DNA of 64,000 bases from Solirubrobacteraceae bacterium (GTDB lineage: Bacteria > Actinomycetota > Thermoleophilia > Solirubrobacterales > Solirubrobacteraceae). Every line of letters starts with the position of its first letter. Position 1 is the stretch's first letter. Location: contig JAUJOF010000004.1 in the NCBI GenBank assembly GCA_030447785.1, forward strand, positions 1 to 64,000, given 5' to 3'. A program made the position numbers and the translations under genes. Shown here one piece after another: positions 15,539-23,551 of this stretch. The notes under the pieces were generated by a model. The model saw nothing but the letters and a program-made list of their open reading frames with translations. It ran no database searches and was not told the origin of the DNA.

Positions 15539-17017
15539 TCAGACCGCGCCGAAGTGGCCGCCGATCAGCGGCGCCACGTCGCGGATCGACCAGGCGCCGT
15601 CGCGCAGGCGCTCGGAGGGCAGCTCGAGTCCGCAGAGGATCAGCGCGCCGAGAGAGTCGCAGGCGTGCAGCGAGCCGTGGCTGCCCCCGCCCCGGTGCCA
15701 GGTGCCGCCCCAGTCGGGGAACTCCCAGCCGGGGGCGGCCGACAGCAGCACGTCGCCCGACGTGGGGCACTCGAGCGCCGACCACAGCCGGGCGAGTGCG
15801 TCCGGGTAGTAGGCGTCGCTGCGCAGCACCCCGCCGTCGATCCGTCCCTCGATCGCGTCGAGGTTGCCCTCCAGGCTCCAGTGCCCGCCGCGGGGATCGA
15901 CCGCCACCCGCTCGCCCGGGCGCCCGGGCGCGAAGCGCAGCTCCCCGCGGGGCGTGCCCAGCACACCGCGGCCGTCCTCGCGCCAGAGCACCACGTCGAC
16001 GCCCTCCAGCCCGCGCGCGGTGGCCACCAGGCGCGGGACGCTGCTCTCGCGGCTCTCCTCCACCAGCACGTAGAGCATGGCGGCGCGCTGGGAGGGGCAC
16101 AGCGCCACCTCCGCGTCGCGCGCGCCGCCCCGCCCGGGACCGCGCACGTCCCATCCCGCCAGGGCCTCCCCCAGCCCGATCGCGTGCTCGACGGGCGCGT
16201 GGGCGTGATCGGCCATCACCACCACGGCGTGATCGGCCAGAAAGGCCTCGGGTCCACCGCCGGCATGCATGACGCGCTCGAGCTGGCGGTCGGCGGCCTG
16301 GATGGCCTCGACCTGCGCCGGCAGCCCACCGCGATGGGAGGCGGTGTCGTTGTCGGGCAACGAGAGCAGCAGGAAGTCGAACAGGTCGTGCTCGACCAGG
16401 TGGGCGCTCACGCAGCCGCCGTGCTGGTCGCGCATGCCGGGGCTTCCCATCTGCGACCAGCAGCCCGTCCGTCGGCTGGCGTACAGGTCGGCGTAGAACA
16501 GCTCGCGGGGACCCTCCACGGTGCGCCGGAACAGGGTGGAGCCCACCAGGCGGGTCAGCGGGTACTCCTCGGAGGGTTCGTGGTGGTGGCGTCCGCGGTA
16601 GATCAGGTACGTCGTCCCGGCCGTGCGAAACCCGGCGTCATCGAGCGTCTCGAACACGGTGGGCGCGTCGGAGCTCAGGTGCTCGGCGTTGAGGTTGTAG
16701 ACAGTGTCGGTGAGCTGCTGGGCGAAGCCGAAGCGCCGCGAGGCCGAGAACGACGAGCCATACTCCACGTAGCGCCCCTCGGCCCGTGAGTACCAGTTCA
16801 TGGCCGGGACGTGGTGGACGTCCTGCAGCACGCCGGTGGCAATCGCTGCCGCGCAGACCGGCGTGACCGAGGGGAAGGCGGCCGCGCACGCGTCCACGTA
16901 GGTGCCGCGCTCCATGAGCATGGCCAGGACGGGCGCGCGGCCGGCGGCCACCGCTCGCTCCAGCTCGGAGGGCGTGAGCCCGTCGATGACCGCGAGGACG
17001 CATTTTGCGGGGCTCAC
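15539..17017 (-). CDS. alkaline-phosphatase-superfamily phosphodiesterase/nucleotide pyrophosphatase-like protein
   Basis: Protein of 492 residues. The N-terminus VLAVIDGLTPSELERAVAAGRAP followed by AAFPSVTPVCAAAIATG is the type I phosphodiesterase/nucleotide pyrophosphatase fold, with a metal-binding Asp and the Thr/Ser nucleophile region. Later motifs LPDNDTASH and VVVMADHAHAPVEH supply the remaining metal ligands. No signal peptide is seen. The GTG start overlaps the stop of the DUF4126 gene by GTGA, and the next gene is the glycosyltransferase-like membrane protein, so a joint role in envelope lipid or glycan chemistry is plausible. The substrate is unknown. Confidence 0.82.
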   Translation of the reverse strand: MSPAKCVLAVIDGLTPSELERAVAAGRAPVLAMLMERGTYVDACAAAFPSVTPVCAAAIATGVLQDVHHVPAMNWYSRAEGRYVEYGSSFSASRRFGFAQQLTDTVYNLNAEHLSSDAPTVFETLDDAGFRTAGTTYLIYRGRHHHEPSEEYPLTRLVGSTLFRRTVEGPRELFYADLYASRRTGCWSQMGSPGMRDQHGGCVSAHLVEHDLFDFLLLSLPDNDTASHRGGLPAQVEAIQAADRQLERVMHAGGGPEAFLADHAVVVMADHAHAPVEHAIGLGEALAGWDVRGPGRGGARDAEVALCPSQRAAMLYVLVEESRESSVPRLVATARGLEGVDVVLWREDGRGVLGTPRGELRFAPGRPGERVAVDPRGGHWSLEGNLDAIEGRIDGGVLRSDAYYPDALARLWSALECPTSGDVLLSAAPGWEFPDWGGTWHRGGGSHGSLHACDSLGALILCGLELPSERLRDGAWSIRDVAPLIGGHFGAV

Positions 17018-17595
17018 CGCAGGATCCGCAGCCCGGCGTACTTCTCCCCCTCGCGCCGACGCCCGCCGCGCAACAGGAAGGCCAGGAAGCCCAGGCCCAC
17101 GAGAGCCAGCGGTGGGAAGAGGACCGAGGCCCCGGCGAGCACCAGGCCGCCGCCCTCGGCGTAGAGGGGCAGCGCGCGGCCCGCGGCCTCGTCCAGCCGC
17201 GCACGCACGCGCGACAGCAGCGAGCGGGTGGCCGCGTTGGCCAGCGTCGCCGCGCCGGCGCCGGCCAGCAGGCCGGGCCACCACACGTCGAAGCGGTCGT
17301 CCAGCGACCCCGCGCCCAGCAGCGCGCCCAGCCCGATGGCGATGCCCGCCAGGGCGGCGACGACCGGCCCGTCGTCACCGGCGCGGCGGCGATCGGCCAG
17401 CACGCCGGCGACGACACCCAGCGCGAGGGCGAGCAGGAACCAGTCGGCCTCCAGGAAGGCGAAGGCGGTGTCCTCGAAGTCCACGCCCAGGTTCGCGCGC
17501 GCCAGCGCGCCCGCGAGCAGCGCGGGCAGGAAGGGGCGCATGCCGGCGGCACCGCCCAGGCCGAGGCCTTGGAGGAGGTCGAGGACGTAGGACAT
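17014..17595 (-). CDS. DUF4126-like membrane protein
   Basis: Protein of 193 residues with about five hydrophobic segments. The N-terminus (LGLGGAAGMRPFLPALLAGALA) is the glycine-rich start typical of the DUF4126 family, for which no function is established to my knowledge. The ATG at 17595 is only 18 bp from the divergent aminotransferase GTG at 17614, so the two must share a very short intergenic region. The gene overlaps the downstream phosphodiesterase-like gene by 4 bp and is probably first in that three-gene operon. Confidence 0.8.
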   Translation of the reverse strand: MSYVLDLLQGLGLGGAAGMRPFLPALLAGALARANLGVDFEDTAFAFLEADWFLLALALGVVAGVLADRRRAGDDGPVVAALAGIAIGLGALLGAGSLDDRFDVWWPGLLAGAGAATLANAATRSLLSRVRARLDEAAGRALPLYAEGGGLVLAGASVLFPPLALVGLGFLAFLLRGGRRREGEKYAGLRILR

Positions 17596-17601
17596 CTGCG
17601 C

Positions 17602-17607
17602 TACCGT
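17602..17607 (+). promoter_or_regulatory. candidate -10 box, leaderless aminotransferase
   Basis: TACCGT lies 6 nt before the GTG at 17614 in an 18-bp gap between divergent start codons. Transcription would begin at the GTG itself. Confidence 0.45.
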
Positions 17608-17613
17608 CGGCGC

Positions 17614-19035
17614 GTGACGATAGAGGACAGCGAGAGCGCCGGCCCGAGGCGCTCCGGCCGGCCCACCAGGCACGACCTCGAGCGCTACGCGGGCCTGTTC
17701 GCCGCGCGCACGTCGGTCATGAAATCCTCGGCCATGCGCGACCTCATGGCCCTCACCGAGCGCCCCGAGGTGATCTCGCTGGCCGGCGGCCTGCCCGACA
17801 CCTCGACCTTCGAGCGCGCCTCCTATGCGGCCATCCAGAAGCGCGTCGGCGCGGAATCGCTGGCCCGCGCCCTGCAGTACGGGCCCACCGAAGGCCTGTC
17901 CACCGTCAAGCGCTGCATCGTCGAGGTGATGGCCGAGGAGGGCACGGTGGTCGACGCCGACGACCTGCTGGTGACCACTGGCGGCCAGCAGGCCATCGAC
18001 CTCGTGTGCAAGACGCTGGTCGACCCGGGCGACGTGGTGGTGGCCGAGGCGCCGACCTATCCCGGCGCGGTGCCGACCTTCTGCTCCTACCAGGCCGACG
18101 TGGTGCAGATCGGGCTGGACGCCGACGGCCTGCGCATCGACGAGCTCGAAGAGACCCTCGAGCGCCTGGACCGCGAGGGCCGGCGCCCGAAGTTCCTCTA
18201 CACGGTCCCGACCTTTCAGAACCCCGCCGGGGTGACCATGTCGCTGCCCCGCCGCCGGCGCCTGGTGGAGGTGGTCCGCGAGCGCGAGCTGCTCGTCGTG
18301 GAGGACAACCCCTACGGGCTCCTGCGCTACTCGGGCGAGGCGTTGCCCACGCTGCACTCCCTGGAGGGCGGGGACTTCGTGCTCTACCTGGGAACCTTCT
18401 CCAAGATCCTCTCGCCCGGGATCCGCCTGGGCTGGGTGGCCGCCCCGGGGCCGGTACTGGAGAAACTCAACCTGGGCAAGCAGGCCACCGATCTGTGCTC
18501 GTCGGCCTTCACGCAGGTCTTCGTGGGCACCTTCTTCGACGAGCCCGGGGCGTGGCTGCGCTATCTCGAGGTCGTCCGCGAGGTCTACCGCGCCCGCCGC
18601 GACGCGATGCTGGACGCGATGGAGGAGCACCTGGGCGGGATCGCGTCGTGGACGGCACCCGAGGGCGGCCTGTTCCTGTGGGCCACCCTGCCCGACTATC
18701 TGGACACCACCGACCTGTTGGCGCGCGCGCTGACGCGCAACGTCGCGTTCGTGCCCGGGCGCGGCGCCTTCCTCGACGGGCGGGGCGGGCAGTCGATGCG
18801 CCTGAACTTCTCAGGGGTGAGCGAGGCCGACATCCGCGAGGGCGTGCGGCGCATCGGCGCCGTGGTGCATGAGCAGGTCGCGCTGTATGGCACGCTCACC
18901 GGCCGCACGGCGCCCGCGCCGACCGAGAGATCGACCGAAGAGACAGCGACCGAGGACGAGGGAGGGCGGGTGGTGCACCTCCCGCCGCGGCGCGAGCCCA
19001 ATCCGGCCCGCCCGCCCCGGGGCGCGCAGGCCTGA
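17614..19035 (+). CDS. class I/II PLP-dependent aminotransferase (2-aminoadipate/LysN type)
   Basis: Protein of 473 residues with the fold of alpha-aminoadipate/aromatic aminotransferases without a GntR domain. Key segments: LAGGLPDTSTFE, TTGGQQAIDLV (cofactor phosphate region), YTVPTFQNPAGVTM, DNPYGLLRY, and the PLP lysine in TFSKILSPGIRLGW. An extra N-terminus of about 45 residues and an acidic/Arg-rich C-terminal tail after residue 430 flank the enzyme. The GTG start has TACCGT 6 nt upstream. The next gene, a D-Ala-D-Ala ligase, starts 2 bp after the stop, so they are co-transcribed. The amino acid substrate is not predictable; D-amino acid supply is not indicated because this is fold-type I. 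Confidence 0.9.
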   Translation: MTIEDSESAGPRRSGRPTRHDLERYAGLFAARTSVMKSSAMRDLMALTERPEVISLAGGLPDTSTFERASYAAIQKRVGAESLARALQYGPTEGLSTVKRCIVEVMAEEGTVVDADDLLVTTGGQQAIDLVCKTLVDPGDVVVAEAPTYPGAVPTFCSYQADVVQIGLDADGLRIDELEETLERLDREGRRPKFLYTVPTFQNPAGVTMSLPRRRRLVEVVRERELLVVEDNPYGLLRYSGEALPTLHSLEGGDFVLYLGTFSKILSPGIRLGWVAAPGPVLEKLNLGKQATDLCSSAFTQVFVGTFFDEPGAWLRYLEVVREVYRARRDAMLDAMEEHLGGIASWTAPEGGLFLWATLPDYLDTTDLLARALTRNVAFVPGRGAFLDGRGGQSMRLNFSGVSEADIREGVRRIGAVVHEQVALYGTLTGRTAPAPTERSTEETATEDEGGRVVHLPPRREPNPARPPRGAQA

Positions 19036-19037
19036 CC

Positions 19038-20048
19038 GTGGCGCGCGTAGCCCTGCTCAAGGGCGGGCGCTCGCTGGAGCGCCAGGTCTCCCTGCGTTCG
19101 GGCGGGCGGGTGGAGGACGCCCTGGAGCGCCTCGGCCACGACGTCGTGGCGCTGGACGCCGACCGCGACCTGGTCGCGCGCCTGCAGGAGGTCGCGCCCG
19201 ATGCCTGCTTCGTCGCCCTGCACGGGCGCGACGGCGAGGACGGGACCGTCCAGGAGCTCCTGGAGGCACTCGGCCTGCCTTACACCGGGCCGGGGGTGTC
19301 GGCGTGCATCCGCAGCGCGGACAAGGTGGTGGCCAAGCACGCTATGCGCGATGCGGACATCCCCACGCCCGACTTCTACGCCTTCACCGAAGCGGCCTTC
19401 AAGCAGCTGGGCGCGGCCGACGCGCTGCCGGCGATCGAGGAGCGCCTGGCCTTCCCGATCGTGGTCAAGCCGGCCAGCGGCGGCTCGGCGCTGGGCATCA
19501 GGTTCGCCCGGGCGGCGGCCGACGTGCCCGCCGCGCTGGTGGCCGGCTTCTCCTATGACACGAAGGTGCTGCTGGAGCGCCACGTGAGCGGGCGCGACCT
19601 GGCCGTGTCGATCCTGGACGCGCAGGCGCTGCCGATCGTGGAGGCGATCCCTCGGGAGGCGACCGGGGGGCCGTCGACGCAGGCGCCGGGAAAGCCCTCC
19701 TATGACTTCGAGTCGCGCTACGAGATCGGGCGCACGGACTTCGTCTGCCCGGCCGAGCTGGACGCCGAGACGACCGCGCGCGCGCAGGAGCTCGCGCTGC
19801 GCACCTTCGACCTGCTGGGGGGCTACGGGTGCGCCCGCGTGGATCTCATGCTCGACTCCGCGCGCGGCGAGCTCTTCGTGCTGGAGATGAACGCGATCCC
19901 GGGCATGACGGAGACCAGCCTGCTGCCCCAGGCCGCCGAGGCGGCCGGACTGGGTTTCGACGCGCTGGTGGAGCGGGTGCTCGAGCTCGCGCTCGCGCGA
20001 GGGGCCCCGGCGGCGCCCACCGGCGGGGGCGCTACTCGTCGCCCTTGA
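19038..20048 (+). CDS. D-alanine--D-alanine ligase (first of two paralogues)
   Basis: ATP-grasp ligase of 336 residues that joins two D-alanines for peptidoglycan. Motifs: LKGGRSLERQVSLRSG at the N-terminus, ALHGRDGEDGTVQELL, the ATP-binding FPIVVKPASGGSALGI, and the metal-binding end LEMNAIPGMTETSLLPQAA. The N-terminal GGRSxERxVSLxSG differs slightly from the classical GGxSxEHxVSLxS motif of the second paralogue at 50598-51587, so the two may be specialised. The stop overlaps the convergent bifunctional-nuclease gene by 17 bp. GTG start 2 bp after the aminotransferase stop. Confidence 0.88.
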   Translation: MARVALLKGGRSLERQVSLRSGGRVEDALERLGHDVVALDADRDLVARLQEVAPDACFVALHGRDGEDGTVQELLEALGLPYTGPGVSACIRSADKVVAKHAMRDADIPTPDFYAFTEAAFKQLGAADALPAIEERLAFPIVVKPASGGSALGIRFARAAADVPAALVAGFSYDTKVLLERHVSGRDLAVSILDAQALPIVEAIPREATGGPSTQAPGKPSYDFESRYEIGRTDFVCPAELDAETTARAQELALRTFDLLGGYGCARVDLMLDSARGELFVLEMNAIPGMTETSLLPQAAEAAGLGFDALVERVLELALARGAPAAPTGGGATRRP

Positions 20049-20517
20049 AGTCCTCGGGCGAGACGCGGTCGAGGAAGTCCTTGAAGCGGTCGACGACCTC
20101 CTCCTGGTCCTCGACCTCGTGCTCGAACTCGATCGCCGACTCGGCGATGACCTCCTCGGCGGCGATCGGCGCGCCCGCTCGCACGGCGATGGCCAGCGCG
20201 TCGCTGGGCCGCGAGTCGACCTCCACCTCCCGGCCGTTGACCGACAGCGTGACCTGGGCGAAGAAGGTGTTGTCGCGCAGCTCGGTCACCGAGACCTGTG
20301 TGCACTTGGCCTCGAGCTCCCCCAGCACGTCGCACAGCAGGTCGTGGGTCATCGGCCGCGGGGTGCTGGCGCCCTGCAGCTTCATCAGGATCGCCGCCGC
20401 CTCTGGATGGCCGATCCAGATCGGGAGGAACTTGTTGCTGTCGACGGCCTTGAGCAGGACGATCGGCTGCTTGCCGACCATGTCGAAGCTCACGCCGTAG
20501 ATGACCATCTCCTGCAC
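20032..20517 (-). CDS. bifunctional nuclease (DUF151/BFN) family protein
   Basis: Protein of 161 residues. The core MVIYGVSFDMVGKQPIVLLKAVDSNKFLPIWIGHPEA, later HDLLCDVLGEL and SRPSDALAIAVRAGAPI, is the BFN/DUF151 domain, reported to have DNase and RNase activity in plants and present in many bacteria. The acidic tail (about residues 130-161) may correspond to a degenerate UVR-like end. A GTG at 20517 is used; an ATG at 20508 is an alternative. A TATACT box and GAGGAAGG ribosome site precede it, so it is transcribed alone. Confidence 0.9.
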   Translation of the reverse strand: MQEMVIYGVSFDMVGKQPIVLLKAVDSNKFLPIWIGHPEAAAILMKLQGASTPRPMTHDLLCDVLGELEAKCTQVSVTELRDNTFFAQVTLSVNGREVEVDSRPSDALAIAVRAGAPIAAEEVIAESAIEFEHEVEDQEEVVDRFKDFLDRVSPEDFKGDE

Positions 20518-20551
20518 GGGTCGAAGCGCCTTCCTCAGGTGGACTCGCTCC

Positions 20552-20557
20552 AGTATA
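20552..20557 (-). promoter_or_regulatory. candidate -10 box for the BFN gene
   Basis: TATACT on the minus strand, the closest match to the sigma-70 -10 consensus in this window, about 35 nt before the GTG. It directly abuts a 12-bp hairpin, so the -35 region would lie inside the upstream gene's terminator. Confidence 0.55.
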
Positions 20558-20589
20558 GGCGCGGTCCCGAAGAGGTCCGGGACCGCGCC
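20558..20589 (-). terminator. perfect 12-bp stem hairpin after the DUF4383 gene
   Basis: GGCGCGGTCCCG and CGGGACCGCGCC pair perfectly around an 8-nt loop. The hairpin lies 20 bp downstream of the DUF4383 stop. There is no long T-run, so it may act as a Rho-assisted or non-canonical terminator. Confidence 0.6.
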
Positions 20590-20609
20590 GAGGCCGTCGG
20601 GGGCGCCGC

Positions 20610-21089
20610 TCAGGCTCTCCGTGCGTCGCTGCTCGCGCTGCGTGCGAGGCCGCCGGCGGAGATGGCGACCGCGAGCGCTACCACCGCGAGCGCGACGTGC
20701 AGCCAGTTGTCGGCCGTGTTGATGGGGAGGAGGCCCGCGATGTCATTCCCATCGACGAATCCCCACACGATGACCACCACGTAGACGACGCCGAACACCA
20801 GAAGACCGGTGACGGCGCTCTTGGCCTTGGCCGCCATGAGCACCAAGAAGGCACCGGAGGCCAGATGCACGATGTTGTGCCAGCCGTTGACCGCGAAGAC
20901 GATGAACTCCTCGCCCTGGACGCTGCTGCCCGTATTGAAGTCATTGCCGCCGAAGATGAAGCCCAGGACGCCGGCGGCGATCAGGGTGACGCCAAGGGCC
21001 AGGCACGCCGTTTGGGCCAGCGTGCGCGCCGCCCCTTCCTTCACGCCGCTCCTTCTGGCCTGCTCGGCCGGCTGACGGGGTGCCGCCAT
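20610..21089 (-). CDS. DUF4383 four-helix membrane protein
   Basis: Protein of 159 residues with four hydrophobic segments (about residues 24-47, 66-88, 93-112 and 126-150). The pattern FGGNDFN...NGWHNIVHLASGAFL and NTADNWLHVALAVVALAV matches the DUF4383 family; function unknown. The conserved HN-x2-H and NWLH histidines on helices could bind a ligand, but this is inference. The ATG at 21089 is chosen because GAGGAGG lies about 8 nt upstream; the frame extends further without support. It is transcribed alone and ends at a strong hairpin. Confidence 0.85.
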   Translation of the reverse strand: MAAPRQPAEQARRSGVKEGAARTLAQTACLALGVTLIAAGVLGFIFGGNDFNTGSSVQGEEFIVFAVNGWHNIVHLASGAFLVLMAAKAKSAVTGLLVFGVVYVVVIVWGFVDGNDIAGLLPINTADNWLHVALAVVALAVAISAGGLARSASSDARRA

Positions 21090-21212
21090 GGTCGAAACCT
21101 CCTCGATCGGGTGAACGAACCGCCACCTACCCCGTGCCCGGAGGGCGAATCTTAGGAACCCCCACCGCAAGCCGCGCGGGACCGTCGCGGTGCAGGCTCC
21201 CGACCTGGCAGA

Positions 21213-21218
21213 TACGAT
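21213..21218 (+). promoter_or_regulatory. candidate -10 box, leaderless small protein gene
   Basis: TACGAT lies 7 nt before the ATG at 21226, so transcription would start at or next to the start codon. The rest of the 136-bp gap from the divergent DUF4383 gene shows no other gene. Confidence 0.45.
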
Positions 21219-21225
21219 ACCTTCC

Positions 21226-21444
21226 ATGGACTCCGTACCAGCGGTCTGGACGATCGAGCGCGACGCGGATCGACAGGAGATCGAGGATCTGGTGAGCCGC
21301 CTGGCCGAGCGGATGGGCATCGAGACCCCGGAGATCAAGGACGATATCGTGCTCCTCCCCGCGAACTACATCACCGTCTCCAGGGCCCTGTCCGAGGTGG
21401 ATCCCGCCTGGAAAGAGAAGGGCCTGACTCCGCCCACGCCCTGA
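21226..21444 (+). CDS. small acidic protein of unknown function
   Basis: Predicted 72-residue soluble protein starting MDSVPAVWTIERDADRQEIE. It has a predicted helix of charged residues (about 8-28) and then IKDDIVLLPANYITVSRALSEVD. I do not recognise the family. The ATG at 21226 is preferred over the upstream in-frame ATG at 21190 because it has a TACGAT box 7 nt before it. Codon use is like its neighbours. It faces the minus-strand DUF427 gene. Confidence 0.65.
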   Translation: MDSVPAVWTIERDADRQEIEDLVSRLAERMGIETPEIKDDIVLLPANYITVSRALSEVDPAWKEKGLTPPTP

Positions 21445-21517
21445 GGCGCCGGGCTTGAGCTGCGCCCGGACGACTGCGACCGCGGCTCCGGGGCCGGGGG
21501 GCGCCGCTCGCCAGTTG

Positions 21518-21871
21518 CTAGTGGGCCGGCACGACGTGGACGCCGCGCCGGAAGGCGATCCGTCCGCGGAGCGCCTCGGCGGCCCTCGACGGGTCGCGGT
21601 ACTGCCAGGCCGCCTTCTCCTGGCGGGCGCCGTCGACGACCACGTCGTAGTAGCGGGCCATGCCCTTCCAGGGGCACAGCGTGCGGTGGCTGCTGGCGAT
21701 CAGATGCTCGCCGCTGACGTCCTCGGGCGGGAAGTAGTGGTTGCCCTCGACGACGACGGTCCGGTCGCTCTGGGCGATCACCACCCCGTCGACCTCAGCG
21801 CGCACCGCCTGCTCCTCTCGTGCGACGGGCGGTCGGGTCAAGCGTCGGATGCCATCGGTGATGCGGTTCAT
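21518..21871 (-). CDS. DUF427 domain protein
   Basis: Protein of 117 residues. The core VRAEVDGVVIAQSDRTVVVEGNHYFPPEDV, then TLCPWKGMARYYDVVVDG and the tail WQYRDPSRAAEALRGRIAF, is the small beta-barrel DUF427 domain, common in actinobacteria and of unclear function. The conserved TxCPWKG motif is intact. The ATG at 21871 follows the end of the frameshifted VKOR-like gene by about 10 bp and has GAGAGGA upstream, so the two were probably an operon. Confidence 0.85.
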   Translation of the reverse strand: MNRITDGIRRLTRPPVAREEQAVRAEVDGVVIAQSDRTVVVEGNHYFPPEDVSGEHLIASSHRTLCPWKGMARYYDVVVDGARQEKAAWQYRDPSRAAEALRGRIAFRRGVHVVPAH

Positions 21872-21881
21872 GTGGGTCCTC

Positions 21882-22453
21882 TCAGCGCCCCAGGAGGCGC
21901 CACAGCGCCACGCGGGCCTCGGGCAGGGACGGCGGCAGGGCGACCACGGTGGCACCGGCGCCGAGCAGGCACAGAAGCACAGCGCGCGGTGCTTGGAGAC
22001 CTGCTCGACGGTGAGCAGGGCGGCCGACGCGGTGTCCATGCCGACCTTGGCCGCCTGCAGCAGGGGCATCCACGGGTGGCGGTGCGCGCGGTCCTCGCCG
22101 CCCATGCCGATCAGCGCGAGCGTCACCCCGTAGCTGGCGAGCGCCAGCGTCGTGTCCGGCGTGCGGCCGGAGTGATAGGCCTCGCCGGGCGCGTCGACCC
22201 GGTCGGAGTCGAAGGCGGCGCCGGGCGGGTCGGGCAGGTGCCTGAGCAGACCGAACTGGTAGAGCGCCACCACGCCCATCGAGGCGCTGGCGCCCAGCAT
22301 GGCGGCCGCCGCCGTGCGGCGGCGGCGCAGCGCCGGGCCGGCGCCCCGGCGCAGGTCGTCACTCACGCGCTCGGCCGCACGCGAGCTGGCGCGGCCGATG
22401 CCGTCGGGGCGCCCGCGGGCGCTGCACGCCGACGGGGGTGTCTTGATCGTCAT
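21882..22453 (-). pseudogene. vitamin K epoxide reductase-like membrane protein, frameshifted
   Basis: The frame opening at the ATG 22453 encodes a multispanning protein resembling the VKOR-like family, with PGEAYHSGRTPDTTLALASYG and VGMDTASAALLTVEQVSKHRALC. Just after KHRALCF the reading moves to another frame, which continues as CLLGAGATVVALPPSLPEARVALWRLLGR to a stop at 21882. Restoring one G (TTCTG-TGCC to TTCTGGTGCC) would join the frames and create the motif C-F-W-C. That is the position of the redox CxxC in this family. VKOR proteins reoxidise DsbA-like thiol oxidases using quinones. The lesion is either real inactivation or a single-base sequencing error. Confidence 0.7.
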
Positions 22454-22546
22454 GGGCGACCGGCTTCCCCCGGCACGGCCCGGTCAAGCGAAGCGCCGCC
22501 GCGCCCGTCAGCCCGTCGACCACCCGGCAGCGGGGCCTTCGACCCA

Positions 22547-22620
22547 TGGGCGATGGTGGACTCGAACCACCGACCTCTTCCTTATCAGAGAAGCGCTCTG
22601 ACCGACTGAGCTAATCGCCC
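22547..22620 (-). tRNA. tRNA-Ile (GAT)
   Basis: The minus strand gives a complete cloverleaf: acceptor GGGCGAT pairing with ATCGCCC and discriminator A, D-arm GCTC-AGTCGGTCA-GAGC, anticodon arm CTTCT-CTGATAA-GGAAG with anticodon GAT, and T-arm GGTGG-TTCGAGT-CCACC. CCA is not encoded. It lies 38 bp upstream-side of parB on the map, with its own TACAAT box. Confidence 0.97.
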
Positions 22621-22633
22621 GCTGGGATCGCTG

Positions 22634-22639
22634 ATTGTA
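22634..22639 (-). promoter_or_regulatory. candidate -10 box for tRNA-Ile
   Basis: TACAAT on the minus strand, 13 nt before the mature 5' end of the tRNA, leaving room for a short 5' leader removed by RNase P. Confidence 0.45.
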
Positions 22640-22657
22640 GCGAGCCCCAGGGGAGTC

Positions 22658-23551
22658 TCAGAGCGGCGGCCGCAAAGACGCCCGCTCCACCAGCCCGGCC
22701 GCATCCTCGGGCGATGCGACGCTCACCTCCACCGCATAGCCGTTCCGGCGCGGACGGACGCGCACCTCGCGGCCCAAGGCGCCGGAGAGCGTCTCGGCGA
22801 TCTCGGCCGCTGCGGCCTCCTGGTCGGGGTGCAGGCCGCGGGTGGGCCGGCGACGGGTGACGCGCGGCTCACCTCCCGCGCTGTCGGTGCCGCTGGTGCG
22901 CGCGCGCTGCTCGAGGGCGCGCACCGACCAGGCGCCCTCCGCCGCCTCGCGAGCCAGGCGGCGGCGCTCAACGTGATCGTCGGCCAGCAGGAGCGCGCGG
23001 CCGTGGCCCTCAGTGAGCCGCCCCTGTTCCAGGGCGTCGAGAACCTCGTCGGGGAGGTCGAGCAGGCGCAGGAGGTTGGAAACGGCGACCCGACTGCGAC
23101 CCACCCGCCGCCCGACGTCCTCGCGCGTGAGCCCCAGCTCCTCGACCAGCGCCGCACACCCGCGGGCCTCCTCCACCGGGTTGAGGTCCTCCCGGGCCAT
23201 GTTCTCGATCAGCGCGAGCTCGAGCGCCTGCGCGTCGTCGCGCTCGCGCACCAGCGCGGGCACGGTCTGCAGGCCCGCCAGCCGGGCGGCCCGCCAGCGC
23301 CGCTCGCCCGCAACGAGCTCGTAGGTGCCCCCCGGCAGGGGACGCACGAGGACGGGCTGGAGCACTCCTTGCTCGACGAGCGATTCGGCCAACGCCTGCA
23401 GCGCGGCCTCGTCGAAGTGCCGGCGCGGCTGCCTGGGGTTGGGCGCGATGAGCTCGACGGGCAGCTGGCGCAGTTCCTCGGTCGCCGGCGTCCCCTCGTC
23501 CGAGGCGGCGAGCAGGGCGGCCAGCCCGCGCCCCATGCCCCGTTCAGCCAC
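22658..23551 (-). CDS. parB: chromosome-partitioning protein ParB
   Basis: CTP-dependent DNA clamp that loads at parS and segregates the origin. The 297-residue protein has the N-terminal RGLAALL peptide that contacts ParA, the CTP-binding boxes GERRWRAARLAG and ENMAREDLNPVEEA, a helix-turn-helix (LTREDVGRRVGRSRVAVSNLLRLL) and a C-terminal dimer domain. Its GTG start lies in one copy of a 16-bp repeat whose other copy carries the parA stop. The two genes probably once overlapped directly and are now 116 bp apart. parS sites are not obvious in this window. Confidence 0.95.
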   Translation of the reverse strand: MAERGMGRGLAALLAASDEGTPATEELRQLPVELIAPNPRQPRRHFDEAALQALAESLVEQGVLQPVLVRPLPGGTYELVAGERRWRAARLAGLQTVPALVRERDDAQALELALIENMAREDLNPVEEARGCAALVEELGLTREDVGRRVGRSRVAVSNLLRLLDLPDEVLDALEQGRLTEGHGRALLLADDHVERRRLAREAAEGAWSVRALEQRARTSGTDSAGGEPRVTRRRPTRGLHPDQEAAAAEIAETLSGALGREVRVRPRRNGYAVEVSVASPEDAAGLVERASLRPPL

